A stretch of 64,000 nucleotides of DNA from G965212025 sp965212025 (GTDB taxonomy: Bacteria; Pseudomonadota; Gammaproteobacteria; Poriferisulfidales; Oxydemutatoraceae): contig OZ243039.1 in assembly GCA_965212025.1 (NCBI GenBank), positions 496,001-560,000 on the forward strand, given 5' to 3'. This document shows, in pieces, positions 35,150 through 44,810 of the stretch. A model generated the notes under the pieces. The model saw nothing but the letters and a program-made list of their open reading frames with translations. It had not been told where the DNA came from and did not search any database. Position 1 is the first letter of the stretch. Every line of letters begins with the position of its first letter. Position numbers and translations under genes: made by a program.

Positions 35150-35587
35150 ATTCCTTCCTCCTCAATTACAACCCACAAAACCACACGCCCATCAGGCGTT
35201 CACTGCACTTGTTGCATTATAACCGATAGCAAACAGCAGCGGACGCAAAACAAATCTCCCCATTTCGCTCAACACAGAACTCGGCAGATCCTGATGTCCC
35301 CGACCGGCTGTAACACAGACCGGAAAGATTGCTTTGCGATCTGGCGCCAATCCAAACAACAAGAACACGACCCAGAAAAATGAGTCTCAAAAACCAGGAA
35401 GGAAGGAAGAAGTGGCCTGGTACGCGCCCTGTGAACCCGACAACAAGCCAGCAGACTGGCATAAATTCTGAACCGGGGGAGCATGAAACACCAAAGCATC
35501 CCAGGTTGGCAGCTCCGCTGACCACGAAATGAAGAATCGGGTTCTTAAGCAGGAGTTTTTGGAGACCCCGCCTCAGCATACGAAAAA
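35150..35587 (-). repeat. Array spacer 1-2 (438 bp)
   Basis: Conserved spacer holding the promoter and leader of paralogue 1. It lacks the terminator hairpin found after most copies: a roughly 43-bp deletion between CTCAGCA and TACGAAAAATT, with CA at both ends. Confidence 0.8.
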
Positions 35588-36664
35588 TTAGGAATTGGCA
35601 TCAAAATACGCATTGGCAAATTTCTCCATAGCGTCCACACAAAACTTGAAGTCCTCCTCTGAAGTCTTACCAACATATAACGGCGCATACTGATTCCGAA
35701 AAGAATTTCTGTCAGTAGGGTTTTCCGCTTTATCACGTTCCCCCTGCAACCCCTTCAATATTTGTTCTTTGCTTCGACCTGCCTGGAAATGCCGATCAAG
35801 TAATCCATTAACCAATGCAGAAAGTCTCACGTTAGGCTGACGACAAAAAGCATAGGTACCCACTCTTGCACCACCCACAAGACCCCAATCGGAATAGTCT
35901 TTTTTGACTACAAGTTTATTTTTGAAAAATAAAGACTCATGTTTGCCTCTAGGTGTCGTAAAAAGAACATAGCCAAGAACACAATTCACGTGACTTGGAA
36001 CTGTGCTCACGTCTTGATTAATTGTTTTGGCTATTTCGGCAGAAGATTTTGCGCACAGTTTTTTTTCATCTTGAACATCGGCACATTCCGCAGGAGTACC
36101 CGATCCGTAGGACATAAACTGAAATGTATGTTTGTACCCATCCTTCGCTATGGCTGGTCCTCGCTCTTTCCAAAAAGATTCGACACCTTCTGCCCCCGGC
36201 CATTTCTGTTTGCTGCTGGCGATTTTCTTAGCCTTCACAGCCGACGCAGGCTGTACCTGACTGTTTACGGGCGTGGCACCGTCTTCAGCGACCCGAATTT
36301 CACCTTGCAGGACGGTGGTGGAATTCTCTGCCGGACCACTATTACGATTGAGACACTTAATCAGGTAGGCATTGAACTCTCTCCTGTTGCCAAAAAGATC
36401 ATCACCAGGAGCATCACCAGGATCATTCAGGGTAGCTGCAGTGTTTGATCCTTGCTCGCGCAAGCCCCCCAGAATACTTGTCCGAAGCGCATGTTCCTTC
36501 TCCCGATAGTTGCTGCTGAAGCGATAGCGCATGGCATGCACAGCCCAAGAAAAAAAGGACTTCTTGCAGACCACCACTTCCTGATTCTCCTGATCTTTGT
36601 TCACGCTCAAACGGGCAAAGCGAGAGCTTGATGCACTGCTTATTGTTTCGCCACTAATCTTCAT
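35588..36664 (-). CDS. Array paralogue 2 (358 aa), mosaic copy
   Basis: Same layout as the other copies, including KKSFFSWAVHAMRYRFSS. The N-terminal half (to about residue 170) differs by almost nothing from paralogue 5, whereas the C-terminal third, including RNSFRNQYAPLYVGK, is nearly identical to paralogue 3 (one of few changes: AFCRQPNVRLSALVNGLLDR is shared by both). This copy therefore looks like a recombinant of a 5-type 5' half and a 3-type 3' half. Strong GGAG ribosome-binding site. No recognisable enzyme motif. Confidence 0.85.
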   Translation of the reverse strand: MKISGETISSASSSRFARLSVNKDQENQEVVVCKKSFFSWAVHAMRYRFSSNYREKEHALRTSILGGLREQGSNTAATLNDPGDAPGDDLFGNRREFNAYLIKCLNRNSGPAENSTTVLQGEIRVAEDGATPVNSQVQPASAVKAKKIASSKQKWPGAEGVESFWKERGPAIAKDGYKHTFQFMSYGSGTPAECADVQDEKKLCAKSSAEIAKTINQDVSTVPSHVNCVLGYVLFTTPRGKHESLFFKNKLVVKKDYSDWGLVGGARVGTYAFCRQPNVRLSALVNGLLDRHFQAGRSKEQILKGLQGERDKAENPTDRNSFRNQYAPLYVGKTSEEDFKFCVDAMEKFANAYFDANS

Positions 36665-37138
36665 ATTCCTTTCTCCTCAATTACGACCCACAACACCACA
36701 CGTTCATCAGGCGTTCACTGCACTTGTTGCGTTATAACCGATAGCAAACAGCAGCGGACGCAAAACAAATCTCCCCACTTCGCTCAACACAGAACTCGGC
36801 GGGTTCTGATGTCCCCGACCGGAACACAGGCCGGAAAGATTGCTTTGCGATCTGGCGCCAATCCAAACAACAAGAACACGACCCAGCAAAATGAGTCTCA
36901 AAAACCAGGAAGGAAGAAATGGCCTGATACACGCCCTGTGAACCCGGCAACAAGCCAGCAAGCTGCCATAAATTCTGAACCGGGGGGAGCTTGAAACACC
37001 AAAGCACCCCAAGTTGGCAGATCCGGTAACCACGAAACGAAGAATCAGGTTCTTAAGCAGGAATTTTTGGAGACCCTGCCTCAGCACCAAAGCCCGTGAG
37101 CGAATGCCGGCTCAACGGCACGGGCTTCATACGAAAAA
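36665..37138 (-). repeat. Array spacer 2-3 (474 bp)
   Basis: Nearly identical to spacer 5-6 at a constant offset of 4596 bp. Carries the conserved GGTTATAAC -10-like box about 65 bp before gene 2 and the hairpin AAGCCCGTG/CACGGGCTT (about 37090-37128) after gene 3. Confidence 0.85.
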
Positions 37139-38203
37139 TTAGGAATTGGCATCAAAATACGCATTGGCAAAATTCTCCATTGCGTCCAAGCAAAACCTGA
37201 ATTCCGCCTCTGAAATCTTACCAACATATAACGGCGCATACTGATTCCGAAAAGAATTTCTGTCAGTAGGGTTTTCCGCTTTATCACGTTCCCCCTGCAA
37301 CCCCTTCAATATTTGTTCTTTGCTTCGACCTGCCTGGAAATGCCGATCAAGTAATCCATTAACCAATGCAGAAAGTCTCACGTTAGGCTGACGACAAAAA
37401 GCATGGGTACCCACTCTTGCACCACCCAGAAAACCCCAATCGGGATATTCTTTTTCGATTACAAGATTATTTTTGGAAAAAAAAGACTCATGTTTGCCTC
37501 TAGGTGTCGTAAAAAGAATATATGCAAGGGCACAATTCACGTGACTTGGAACTGTGCCCCCCACGTCTTGATTAATTGTTTCGGCTATTTCGTCAGAAAA
37601 TTTTTCGCACAGTTGTTTGTCATCTTGAACATCGGCACATTCCGCAGGGGCTGCCGCTCCGAAGGACATAAACTGAAATGCGTTTTTGTATCCATCCCTC
37701 GCTATGGTTGGTCCTCGCTCTTTCCAAAAAGATTCGACACCTTCTGCCCCCGACCAATTCTGTTCCTTGCCAGCGATTTTCTTAGCCTTCACAGCCGGCG
37801 CAGGCTGTACCTGACTGTTTCCGGACGTGGCACCGTCTTCAGCGACCCGGATTTCACCTTGCGAACCGGCGGTGGAATTCTCTGCCGAATCACTATTATC
37901 GATATACGCAATCAGGTAGGCATTGAACTTTCTCCTGTTGCGAAGAAGAGCATCACCAGGATCATTCAGGGTAGCTGTAGTACCTGATCCTTGCCCGCGC
38001 AAGCTCTCCAGAATACTTTCCCGAAGCGTATGTTCCCTCTCCCGATAGTTGCTGCTGAAGCGATAGCGTATGGCATGCACAGCCCAAGAAAAAAAGGACT
38101 TCTTGCAGACCACCACTTTCTGACCCTGCGGATTCTGGTCCAGGCTCAAACGGGCAAAGAAGGAGCTTGATGCACTGACTTTTGTCTCGCCACTAATTTC
38201 CAT
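37139..38203 (-). CDS. Array paralogue 3 (354 aa)
   Basis: Full-length copy with the family N-terminus (here MEISGETKVSASSSFFARLS, one of the more divergent), the KKSFFSWAVHAIRYRF motif, linker, GKEQNWSGAEGVESFW block, CALAYILFTTPRGKHES and the tail FANAYFDANS. Shares its C-terminal third with paralogue 2. Contains many Cys and charged residues; predicted soluble. Function unknown. Confidence 0.85.
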   Translation of the reverse strand: MEISGETKVSASSSFFARLSLDQNPQGQKVVVCKKSFFSWAVHAIRYRFSSNYREREHTLRESILESLRGQGSGTTATLNDPGDALLRNRRKFNAYLIAYIDNSDSAENSTAGSQGEIRVAEDGATSGNSQVQPAPAVKAKKIAGKEQNWSGAEGVESFWKERGPTIARDGYKNAFQFMSFGAAAPAECADVQDDKQLCEKFSDEIAETINQDVGGTVPSHVNCALAYILFTTPRGKHESFFSKNNLVIEKEYPDWGFLGGARVGTHAFCRQPNVRLSALVNGLLDRHFQAGRSKEQILKGLQGERDKAENPTDRNSFRNQYAPLYVGKISEAEFRFCLDAMENFANAYFDANS

Positions 38204-38677
38204 ATTCCTTCCTCCTCAATTACGACCCACAATACCACACGCCCATCAGGTGTCCACTGCACTCGCCACGTTATAACCGATAGCAAACAACAGCGGGCGC
38301 AAAACACATCTCCCCACTTCGCTCAACACAGAGCTCGGCAGATCCTGATGTCCCCGACCGGAACACAGACCGGAAAGATTGCTTTGCGATTTGGCACCAA
38401 TCCAAACAACAAGAACACGACCCAGAAAAATGAGTCTCAAAAACCAGGAAGGAAGAAATGGCCTGGTACACGCCCTGTGAACCCGGCAACAAGCCAGCAG
38501 ACTGGCATAAATTCTGAACCGGGGGGAGCATGAAACACCAAAGCACCCCAAGTTGGCAGCTCCGCTAACCACGAAACGAAGAATCAGGTTCTTAAACAGG
38601 AGTTTTTGGAGACCCTGCCTCAGCACCAAAGCCCGTGAACGAATGCCGGCTCAACAGCACGGGCTTCATACGAAAAA
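38204..38677 (-). repeat. Array spacer 3-4 (474 bp)
   Basis: Same length and structure as spacers 2-3, 4-5 and 5-6: conserved leader with GAGGAGGAAGG, TTATAAC box, and hairpin after gene 4. Confidence 0.85.
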
Positions 38678-39730
38678 TTAGGAATTGGCATCAAAATACG
38701 CATTGGCAAATTTCTCCATAGCGTCCACACAAAACCTGAATTCCGCCTCTGAAATCGGCTGGCCGCCTTGCACGCCCCAGGGTTTAAAAAGTTGTCTGTT
38801 AGCAGGGTCTCCCACTTTTTTACGTTCCTGCCGCAACCCTTTCAATATTTGTTTTTTACTTTGACCTGCCTGGAAATGCCGATTAAGTAATCCATTAACG
38901 GCTCCATAAAGTTTCAGGTTAGGCAGGCGACAATGAGAAGAGAGGTTCCCTGTTTTTGAATCCGAAAGACCCCAAGCGGCAGGGTTTTTGCGGTCTATAG
39001 GATCAGAATCGGTAAAAAGACCTCCCTGTTCGCCTTCAGGTGTCGTAAAAAGAACATAGCCAAGAGCACAATTCACGTGACTTTGAACTGTGCCCACCAC
39101 GCCTTTATTAATTGTTTTGGCTATTTCGTCAGAAACTTTTACGCACAGCAGTTTTTCATCCTCCACAGGACATTTGCCGCGTTCAACCCGAAATACGTTT
39201 TCGTATCCATCTTTCGCTATGGCTGGTCCTTGCTCATTCCAAAAAGATTCAACACCTTCTGCCCCCGGCCATTTCTGTTTGCTGCTGGCGATTTTCTTAG
39301 CCTTCACAGCCGACGCAGGCTGTACCTGACTGTTTCCGGACGTGGCACCGTCTTCAGCGGCCCGGATTTCACCTTGCGAACCAGCGGTGGAATTCTCTGG
39401 CGAATCACTCTTACCGAGATGGTTAATCAGGTAGGCATTGAACTCTCTCCTGTTGCCAAAAAGATCACCATTAGGAGCATCACCAAGATCATCCAGGGTA
39501 GCTGCAGTGTTTGATCCTCGCCCGCGCAAGCCCACCAGAATACTTGTCCGAAGCGCATGTTCCCTCTCCCGATAGTTGCTGCTGAAGCGATAGCGTATGG
39601 CATGCACAGCCCAAGAAAAAAAGGACTTCTTGCAGACCACAACTTCCTGACCCCCCGTATCTTTTTTCACGCTCAAACGGGCAAAGCGAGAGCTTGTTGC
39701 ACTGCCTATTGTTTTGTCACTAACTTCCAT
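38678..39730 (-). CDS. Array paralogue 4 (350 aa)
   Basis: Full-length copy (start MEVSDKTIGSATSSRFARLS). Carries the K-S-F-F-S-W motif, the variable linker with SDSPENSTAGSQGEIRAAED, the KWPGAEGVESFW block shared with paralogues 2 and 5, and CALGYVLFTTPEGEQ. RLPNLKLYGAVNGLLNRHF and the ANAYFDANS tail are intact. Function unknown; expression signals as in the other copies. Confidence 0.85.
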   Translation of the reverse strand: MEVSDKTIGSATSSRFARLSVKKDTGGQEVVVCKKSFFSWAVHAIRYRFSSNYREREHALRTSILVGLRGRGSNTAATLDDLGDAPNGDLFGNRREFNAYLINHLGKSDSPENSTAGSQGEIRAAEDGATSGNSQVQPASAVKAKKIASSKQKWPGAEGVESFWNEQGPAIAKDGYENVFRVERGKCPVEDEKLLCVKVSDEIAKTINKGVVGTVQSHVNCALGYVLFTTPEGEQGGLFTDSDPIDRKNPAAWGLSDSKTGNLSSHCRLPNLKLYGAVNGLLNRHFQAGQSKKQILKGLRQERKKVGDPANRQLFKPWGVQGGQPISEAEFRFCVDAMEKFANAYFDANS

Positions 39731-40204
39731 ACTCCTTCCTCCTCAATTACAACCCACAAAACCACACGCCCATCAGGCGTCCACCGCACTTTTTGCATTA
39801 TAACCGATAGCAAACAGTAGCGGACGCAAAACAAATCTCCCCACTTCGCTCAACACAGAACTCGGCGGGTTCTGATGTCCCCGACCGGAACACAGACCGG
39901 AAAGATTGCTTTGCGATTTGGCACCAATCCAAACAACAAGAACACGACCCAGAAAAATGAGTCTCAAAGACCAAGAAGGAAGGAAGAAGTGGCCAGGTAC
40001 GCGCCCTGTGAACCCGGCAACAAGCCAGCAGACTGGCATAAATTCTGAACCGGGGGGAGCATGAAACACCAAAGCACCCTAGGCAGTTCCGCTAACCACA
40101 AAACGAAGAATCAGGTTCTTAAGCAGGAATTTTTGGAGACCCTGCCTCAGCACCAAAGCCCGTGAGCGAATGCCGGCTCAACGGCACGGGCTTCATACGA
40201 AAAA
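39731..40204 (-). repeat. Array spacer 4-5 (474 bp)
   Basis: Conserved spacer. Small indels relative to its siblings (AAGGAAGGAAGAAG versus AAGGAAGAAA near 39980; missing bases near 40080) shift any reading frame through it, so it is not protein-coding. Confidence 0.85.
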
Positions 40205-41260
40205 TTAGGAATTGGCATCAAAATACGCATTGGCAAAATTCTCCATTGCGTCCAAGCAAAACCTGAATTCCTCCTCTGTAAGCAGCACGCTTGGGGGTCC
40301 TCTGGACGTGTCCTGAAAAGAACTTCTGAAAACAACGTTTCTCGCTTTATTACGATCCTGCCGCAACCCCTTCAATATTTTTTCTTTGCTTTGACCTGCC
40401 TTGAAGTGCCGATCAAGTAATCCATTAACGGCTCCATAAAGTCTCTCGTTAGGCAGGCGACAACGAGTAGTGTAAATCTTTGTTATATCAACCGAAAAAC
40501 CCCAAGCGGTAAGGTCTTTTTGGTCTATATAACCAGAATCGGTAAAAAGACCCATCTGTGTGCCTTCAGGTTTCGTAAAAAGAACGCAGGCAAGAACACA
40601 ATTCACGCGATTTGGAACTACGATGCCCTGCATCCTCAAGTTTTTGGCTATTTCGCCAAAAACTTTTGTGCACAGCAGTTCTTCATTCTCCACAAGACAT
40701 TTGTTGAATCCAAACTGAAATGCGTTTTTGTATCCATCCTTCGCTATGGCTGGTCCTTGCTCATTCCAAAAAGATTCGACACCTTCTGCCCCCGGCCATT
40801 TCTGTTTGCTGCTGGCGATTTTCTTAGCCTTCACAGCCGACGCAGGCTGTACCTGACTGTTTACGGGCGTGGCACCGTCTTCAGCGACCCGAATTTCACC
40901 TTGCAGGACGGTGGTGGAATTCTCTGCCGGATCACTATTACGATTGAGACACTTAATCAGGTAGGCATTGAACTCTCTCCTGTTGCCAAAAAGATCATCA
41001 CCAGGAGCATCACCAGGATCATTCAGGGTAGCTGCAGTGTTTGATCCTTGCTCGCGCAAGCCCCCCAGAATACTTGTCCGAAGCGCATGTTCCTTCTCCC
41101 GATAGTTGCTGCTGAAGCGATAGCGCATGGCATGCACAGCCCAAGAAAAAAAGGACTTCTTGCAGACCACCACTTCCTGATTCTCCTGATCTTTGTTCAC
41201 GCTCAAACGGGCAAAGCGAGAGCTTGATGCACTGCTTATTGTTTCGCCACTAATCTTCAT
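40205..41260 (-). CDS. Array paralogue 5 (351 aa)
   Basis: Full-length copy whose first 170 residues match paralogue 2 with about one substitution (D for G in NRNSDPAENS), whereas the C-terminal half resembles paralogue 1 (RLYGAVNGLLDRHFKAGQSK). Central part has VLACVLFTKPEGTQ. The stretch of near identity with copy 2 continues without indels through the upstream spacer, which dates the exchange as recent. Function unknown. Confidence 0.85.
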   Translation of the reverse strand: MKISGETISSASSSRFARLSVNKDQENQEVVVCKKSFFSWAVHAMRYRFSSNYREKEHALRTSILGGLREQGSNTAATLNDPGDAPGDDLFGNRREFNAYLIKCLNRNSDPAENSTTVLQGEIRVAEDGATPVNSQVQPASAVKAKKIASSKQKWPGAEGVESFWNEQGPAIAKDGYKNAFQFGFNKCLVENEELLCTKVFGEIAKNLRMQGIVVPNRVNCVLACVLFTKPEGTQMGLFTDSGYIDQKDLTAWGFSVDITKIYTTRCRLPNERLYGAVNGLLDRHFKAGQSKEKILKGLRQDRNKARNVVFRSSFQDTSRGPPSVLLTEEEFRFCLDAMENFANAYFDANS

Positions 41261-41734
41261 ATTCCTTTCTCCTCAATTACGACCTACAACACCACACGTT
41301 CATCAGGCGTTCACTGCACTTGTTGCGTTATAACCGATAGCAAACAGCAGCGGACGCAAAACAAATCTCCCCACTTCGCTCAACACAGAACTCGGCGGGT
41401 TCTGATGTCCCCGACCGGAACACAGGCCGGAAAGATTGCTTTGCGATCTGGCGCCAATCCAAACAACAAGAACACGACCCAGCAAAATGAGTCTCAAAAA
41501 CCAGGAAGGAAGAAATGGCCTGATACACGCCCTGTGAACCCGGCAACAAGCCAGCAAGCTGCCATAAATTCTGAACCGGGGGGAGCTTGAAACACCAAAG
41601 CACCCCAAGTTGGCAGATCCGGTAACCACGAAACGAAGAATCAGGTTCTTAAGCAGGAATTTTTGGAGACCCTGCCTCAGCACCAAAGCCCGTGAGCGAA
41701 TGCCGGCTCAACGGCACGGGCTTCATACGAAAAA
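41261..41734 (-). repeat. Array spacer 5-6 (474 bp)
   Basis: Differs from spacer 2-3 at very few positions (for example CGACCTACAAC versus CGACCCACAAC) and is colinear with it throughout. Confidence 0.85.
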
Positions 41735-42814
41735 TTAGGAATTGGCATCAAAATACGCATTGGCAAAATTCTCCATTGCGTCCAAGCAAAACCTGAATTC
41801 CGCCTCTGTAAGCGGCAGGCTGTTGCGCACGCTCCAGGGTTTAAAAATACCTCTGTGATCAGGGTTTCCCGCTTTCTCACGATCCTGATTCAACCCCTTC
41901 AATATGTTTTCTTTGCTTTGACCCGGGGTGAAGTGCTGCATAAATAATCCATTAACGGCTCCATGAAGTCTCTCGTTAGGCAGGCGACAATGAGCACAGT
42001 GACCCTCTTCCATATGGTCACCCAAAAAACCCCAAGCACCATAGTCTCTGTTGCCTATACGAGCAGAATGGCTAAAAAGACCCTCCTGTTCACCTTTAGG
42101 TGTCGTAAAAAGAATGTGGCCAAGAGCACAAGTCACGCCACTCGGATATATACTTGGCCCTCCATCACCAAATTTTTTGGATATTTCGTTTGTGACTTTT
42201 ATGCGCAGTAGAGATTCACTTCGAAGTGCGACAGGCTCCGCAGAACCGTCTCCGCCACTCTCAAACCGAAATACGTTTTCGTGCCCATTCTTCACTATGT
42301 CTGACCCTTCTTTCTTTTTCCAAAAAGAAAAGTAGACATCTCCTCCCCTCGGCCAACCCTGTTCCTTGCCAGCGGCTTCCTTAGCCTCCACATCCAACGC
42401 AGGCACCTTATTGTTCCCGGGCGTAACACTGCCTTCAAGAACCCGAATTTCACCTTGCAGGACGGTGGTGGAATTCTCTGCCGAACCACTATTAAGATTG
42501 AGATACTTAATCAGGTAGGCATTGAACTCTCTCCTGTTGCCAAGAGGAGCATCACCAGGAGCATCATCAGGAGCATTCAGGGTAGCTGTAGTGTCTGATC
42601 CTTGCTCGCGCAAGCTCGCCAGAATACTTGCCCGAAGCTCATGTTCCCTCTCCCGATAGCTGCTGCTGAAACGATAGCGCATGGCATGCACAGCCCAAGA
42701 AAAAAAGGACTTCTTGCAGACCACAACTTCCTGATTCTCCGCATCTTTGTTCACGCTCAAACGGGCAAAGCGAGAGCTTGATGCACTGCCTATTGTTTTG
42801 CCACTAACTTCCAT
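41735..42814 (-). CDS. Array paralogue 6 (359 aa)
   Basis: Longest copy. N-terminus as in the family (MEVSGKTIGSASSSRFARLS) but from the linker on it belongs to a second subfamily with paralogues 7 and 8: EAKEAAGKEQGWP instead of KAKKIA, CALGHILFTTPKGEQEGLFS, GHCAHCRLPNERLHGAVNGL and FTPGQSKENILKGL. The last 75 bp match paralogue 3, part of the exchanged segment. Function unknown. Confidence 0.85.
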   Translation of the reverse strand: MEVSGKTIGSASSSRFARLSVNKDAENQEVVVCKKSFFSWAVHAMRYRFSSSYREREHELRASILASLREQGSDTTATLNAPDDAPGDAPLGNRREFNAYLIKYLNLNSGSAENSTTVLQGEIRVLEGSVTPGNNKVPALDVEAKEAAGKEQGWPRGGDVYFSFWKKKEGSDIVKNGHENVFRFESGGDGSAEPVALRSESLLRIKVTNEISKKFGDGGPSIYPSGVTCALGHILFTTPKGEQEGLFSHSARIGNRDYGAWGFLGDHMEEGHCAHCRLPNERLHGAVNGLFMQHFTPGQSKENILKGLNQDREKAGNPDHRGIFKPWSVRNSLPLTEAEFRFCLDAMENFANAYFDANS

Positions 42815-43241
42815 ACTCCTTCCTCCTCAATTACGACCCACAACACCACACGCCCATCAGGCATCCACTGCACTTGTTGCATTATAACCGATAGCAAACA
42901 GCAGCAGACGCAAAACGAATCTCCCCACTTCGCTCAACACAGAACTCGGCGGGTCCTGATGTCCCCGACCGGAACACAGTCCGGAAAGATTGCTTTACGA
43001 TTTGGCACCAATCCAAACAACAAGAACACGACCCGAAAAAATTAGTCTCAAAAACCAGGAAGGAAGCAGTGGCCTGGTACGCGCCCTGCGAACCCGGCAA
43101 CAAGCCAGCAAGCTGCCATAAATTCTGAACCGGGGGGTGCATGAAACACCAAAGCACCTCAGGCAGCTCCGCTAACCACGAAACGAAGAATCAGGTTCTT
43201 AAACAGGAATTTTTGGAGACCCTGCCTCAGCATACGAAAAA
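42815..43241 (-). repeat. Array spacer 6-7 (427 bp)
   Basis: Conserved spacer lacking the terminator hairpin after gene 7 through the same type of deletion as in spacer 1-2. Confidence 0.8.
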
Positions 43242-44312
43242 TTACTTCAAGGAATTGGCATCAAAATACGCATTGGCAAAATTCTCCATTGCGTCCACAC
43301 AAAACCTGAATTCCGCCTCTGTAAGCGGCCGGCTTCTGTGCACGCGCCAGGGTTGAAAAGAATTTCTGGAAGTATGGTTTTTCGCATTTTTACGATCCTG
43401 ATCCAACCCCTTCAATATGTTTTCTTTGCTTTGACCCGGGCTGAAGTTCCGCATAAATAATCCACTAACGGCTCCCTGAAGTCTCTCGTTAGGCAGGCGA
43501 CAACGAGCACAGTGACCCTCTCCTACACTGTCATCAAAAAACCCCCAAGTACCATAGTCTTTGTGGTCTATACTATCGGAATGGCTAAAAAGACCCTCCT
43601 GTTCGCCTTTAGGTGTCGTAAAAAGAATGTGGCTAAGAGCACAAGTCACGTCACTCGGAACTGGGCTTTTCGCATCAAATTTTTCGGATATTTCGTGAGT
43701 AACTTTTATTAACTGTACAGTTTCACTTCGAAGTGCGACAGGCTCCGCAGGAACGCCTTTGAGGCTCTCAAACCGAAATACGTTTTCGTACCCATCCTTT
43801 GCTATGGCTGACACTCGCCTTATCCAAGAAGAATTGTAGACACCTTCTCCCATAGGCCAACCCTGTTTCTTGCCAGCGGCTTCCTTAGCCTCCATATCCG
43901 ACGCAGGTACCATATTGTTCCCGGGCGTAACACTGTCTCCAAGAACCCGGATTTCACCTTGCGAACCGGCGGTGTAATTCTCTGCCGAATCACTATTACG
44001 CCCGAGATGATCAATCAGGTAGGCATTGAACCCTCTCCTGTCGCCATAAGGAACATTCTTAGGAACTTCCCCGAAACCCGCAGTCAGACCGCCTGAGCCT
44101 TGCTCGCGCAAGCCCGCCAGAATATTGTGTCGAAGCTGATATTCCCTCTCCCGATAGCTGCTGCTGAAACGATAGCGTATGGCATGCACAGCCCAAGAAA
44201 AAAAAGACTTACTGCAGACCACAACTTCCTGACTCTTCTGATCTTTTTTCACGCTCAAACGGGCAAAGCGAGAGCTTGATGCACTGTCTATTATTTTGCC
44301 ACTAACTTCCAT
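43242..44312 (-). CDS. Array paralogue 7 (356 aa)
   Basis: Second-subfamily copy. The motif reads CSKSFFSWAVHAIRYRFSSS. Shares the linker SGGLTAGFGEVPKNVPYGDRRG and the EAKEAAGKKQGWP block with paralogue 8. The C-terminus has two extra residues (DANSLK), caused by a 6-bp insertion just before the stop that also occurs in paralogue 8. Function unknown. Confidence 0.85.
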   Translation of the reverse strand: MEVSGKIIDSASSSRFARLSVKKDQKSQEVVVCSKSFFSWAVHAIRYRFSSSYREREYQLRHNILAGLREQGSGGLTAGFGEVPKNVPYGDRRGFNAYLIDHLGRNSDSAENYTAGSQGEIRVLGDSVTPGNNMVPASDMEAKEAAGKKQGWPMGEGVYNSSWIRRVSAIAKDGYENVFRFESLKGVPAEPVALRSETVQLIKVTHEISEKFDAKSPVPSDVTCALSHILFTTPKGEQEGLFSHSDSIDHKDYGTWGFFDDSVGEGHCARCRLPNERLQGAVSGLFMRNFSPGQSKENILKGLDQDRKNAKNHTSRNSFQPWRVHRSRPLTEAEFRFCVDAMENFANAYFDANSLK

Positions 44313-44810
44313 ACTCCTTCCTCCTCAATGTACAACCCACAAAACCACACGCCCATCAGGCGTCCACTGCATTTGTTCCATTATTAACCAATAACGGTCA
44401 AAGGTTCAAAAACAAACAGCAGCGGACGCAAAACAAATCTCCCCACTTCGCTCAACACAGAGCTCTGCGGGTCCTGATGTCCCCGACCGGAACACAGACC
44501 GGAAAGATTGCTTTGCGATTTGGCACCAATCCAAACAACAAGAACACGACCCGGAAAAATGAGTCTCAAAGACCAGGAAGGAAGGAAGAAGTGGCCTGAT
44601 ACACGCCCTGTGAACCCGGCAACAAGCCAGCAAGCTGCCATAAATTCTGAACCGGGGGGTGCATGAAACACCGGAGCATCCCAGGTTGACAACTCCGGTA
44701 ACCACAAAACGAAGAATCAGGTTCTTAAACAGGAATTTTTGGAGACCCTGCCTCAGCACCAAAGCCCGTTCGCAAATACCGGCTCAACGGCACAGGCTTC
44801 CTGTGAAAAA
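44313..44810 (-). repeat. Array spacer 7-8 (498 bp)
   Basis: Longest spacer. The -10-like box is altered (TTATTAACC on the plus strand instead of TTATAACC) and about 20 bp are inserted next to it, so paralogue 7 may be expressed differently. Confidence 0.75.

Noticed and set aside
36707..37090. A 127-codon open frame in the array spacer, seen again in other spacers, as a small gene before each paralogue
   Set aside because: Indels between spacer copies break the frame in several units, and the translation is rich in Trp, Cys and Arg without a pattern of synonymous change. Treated as conserved non-coding DNA.
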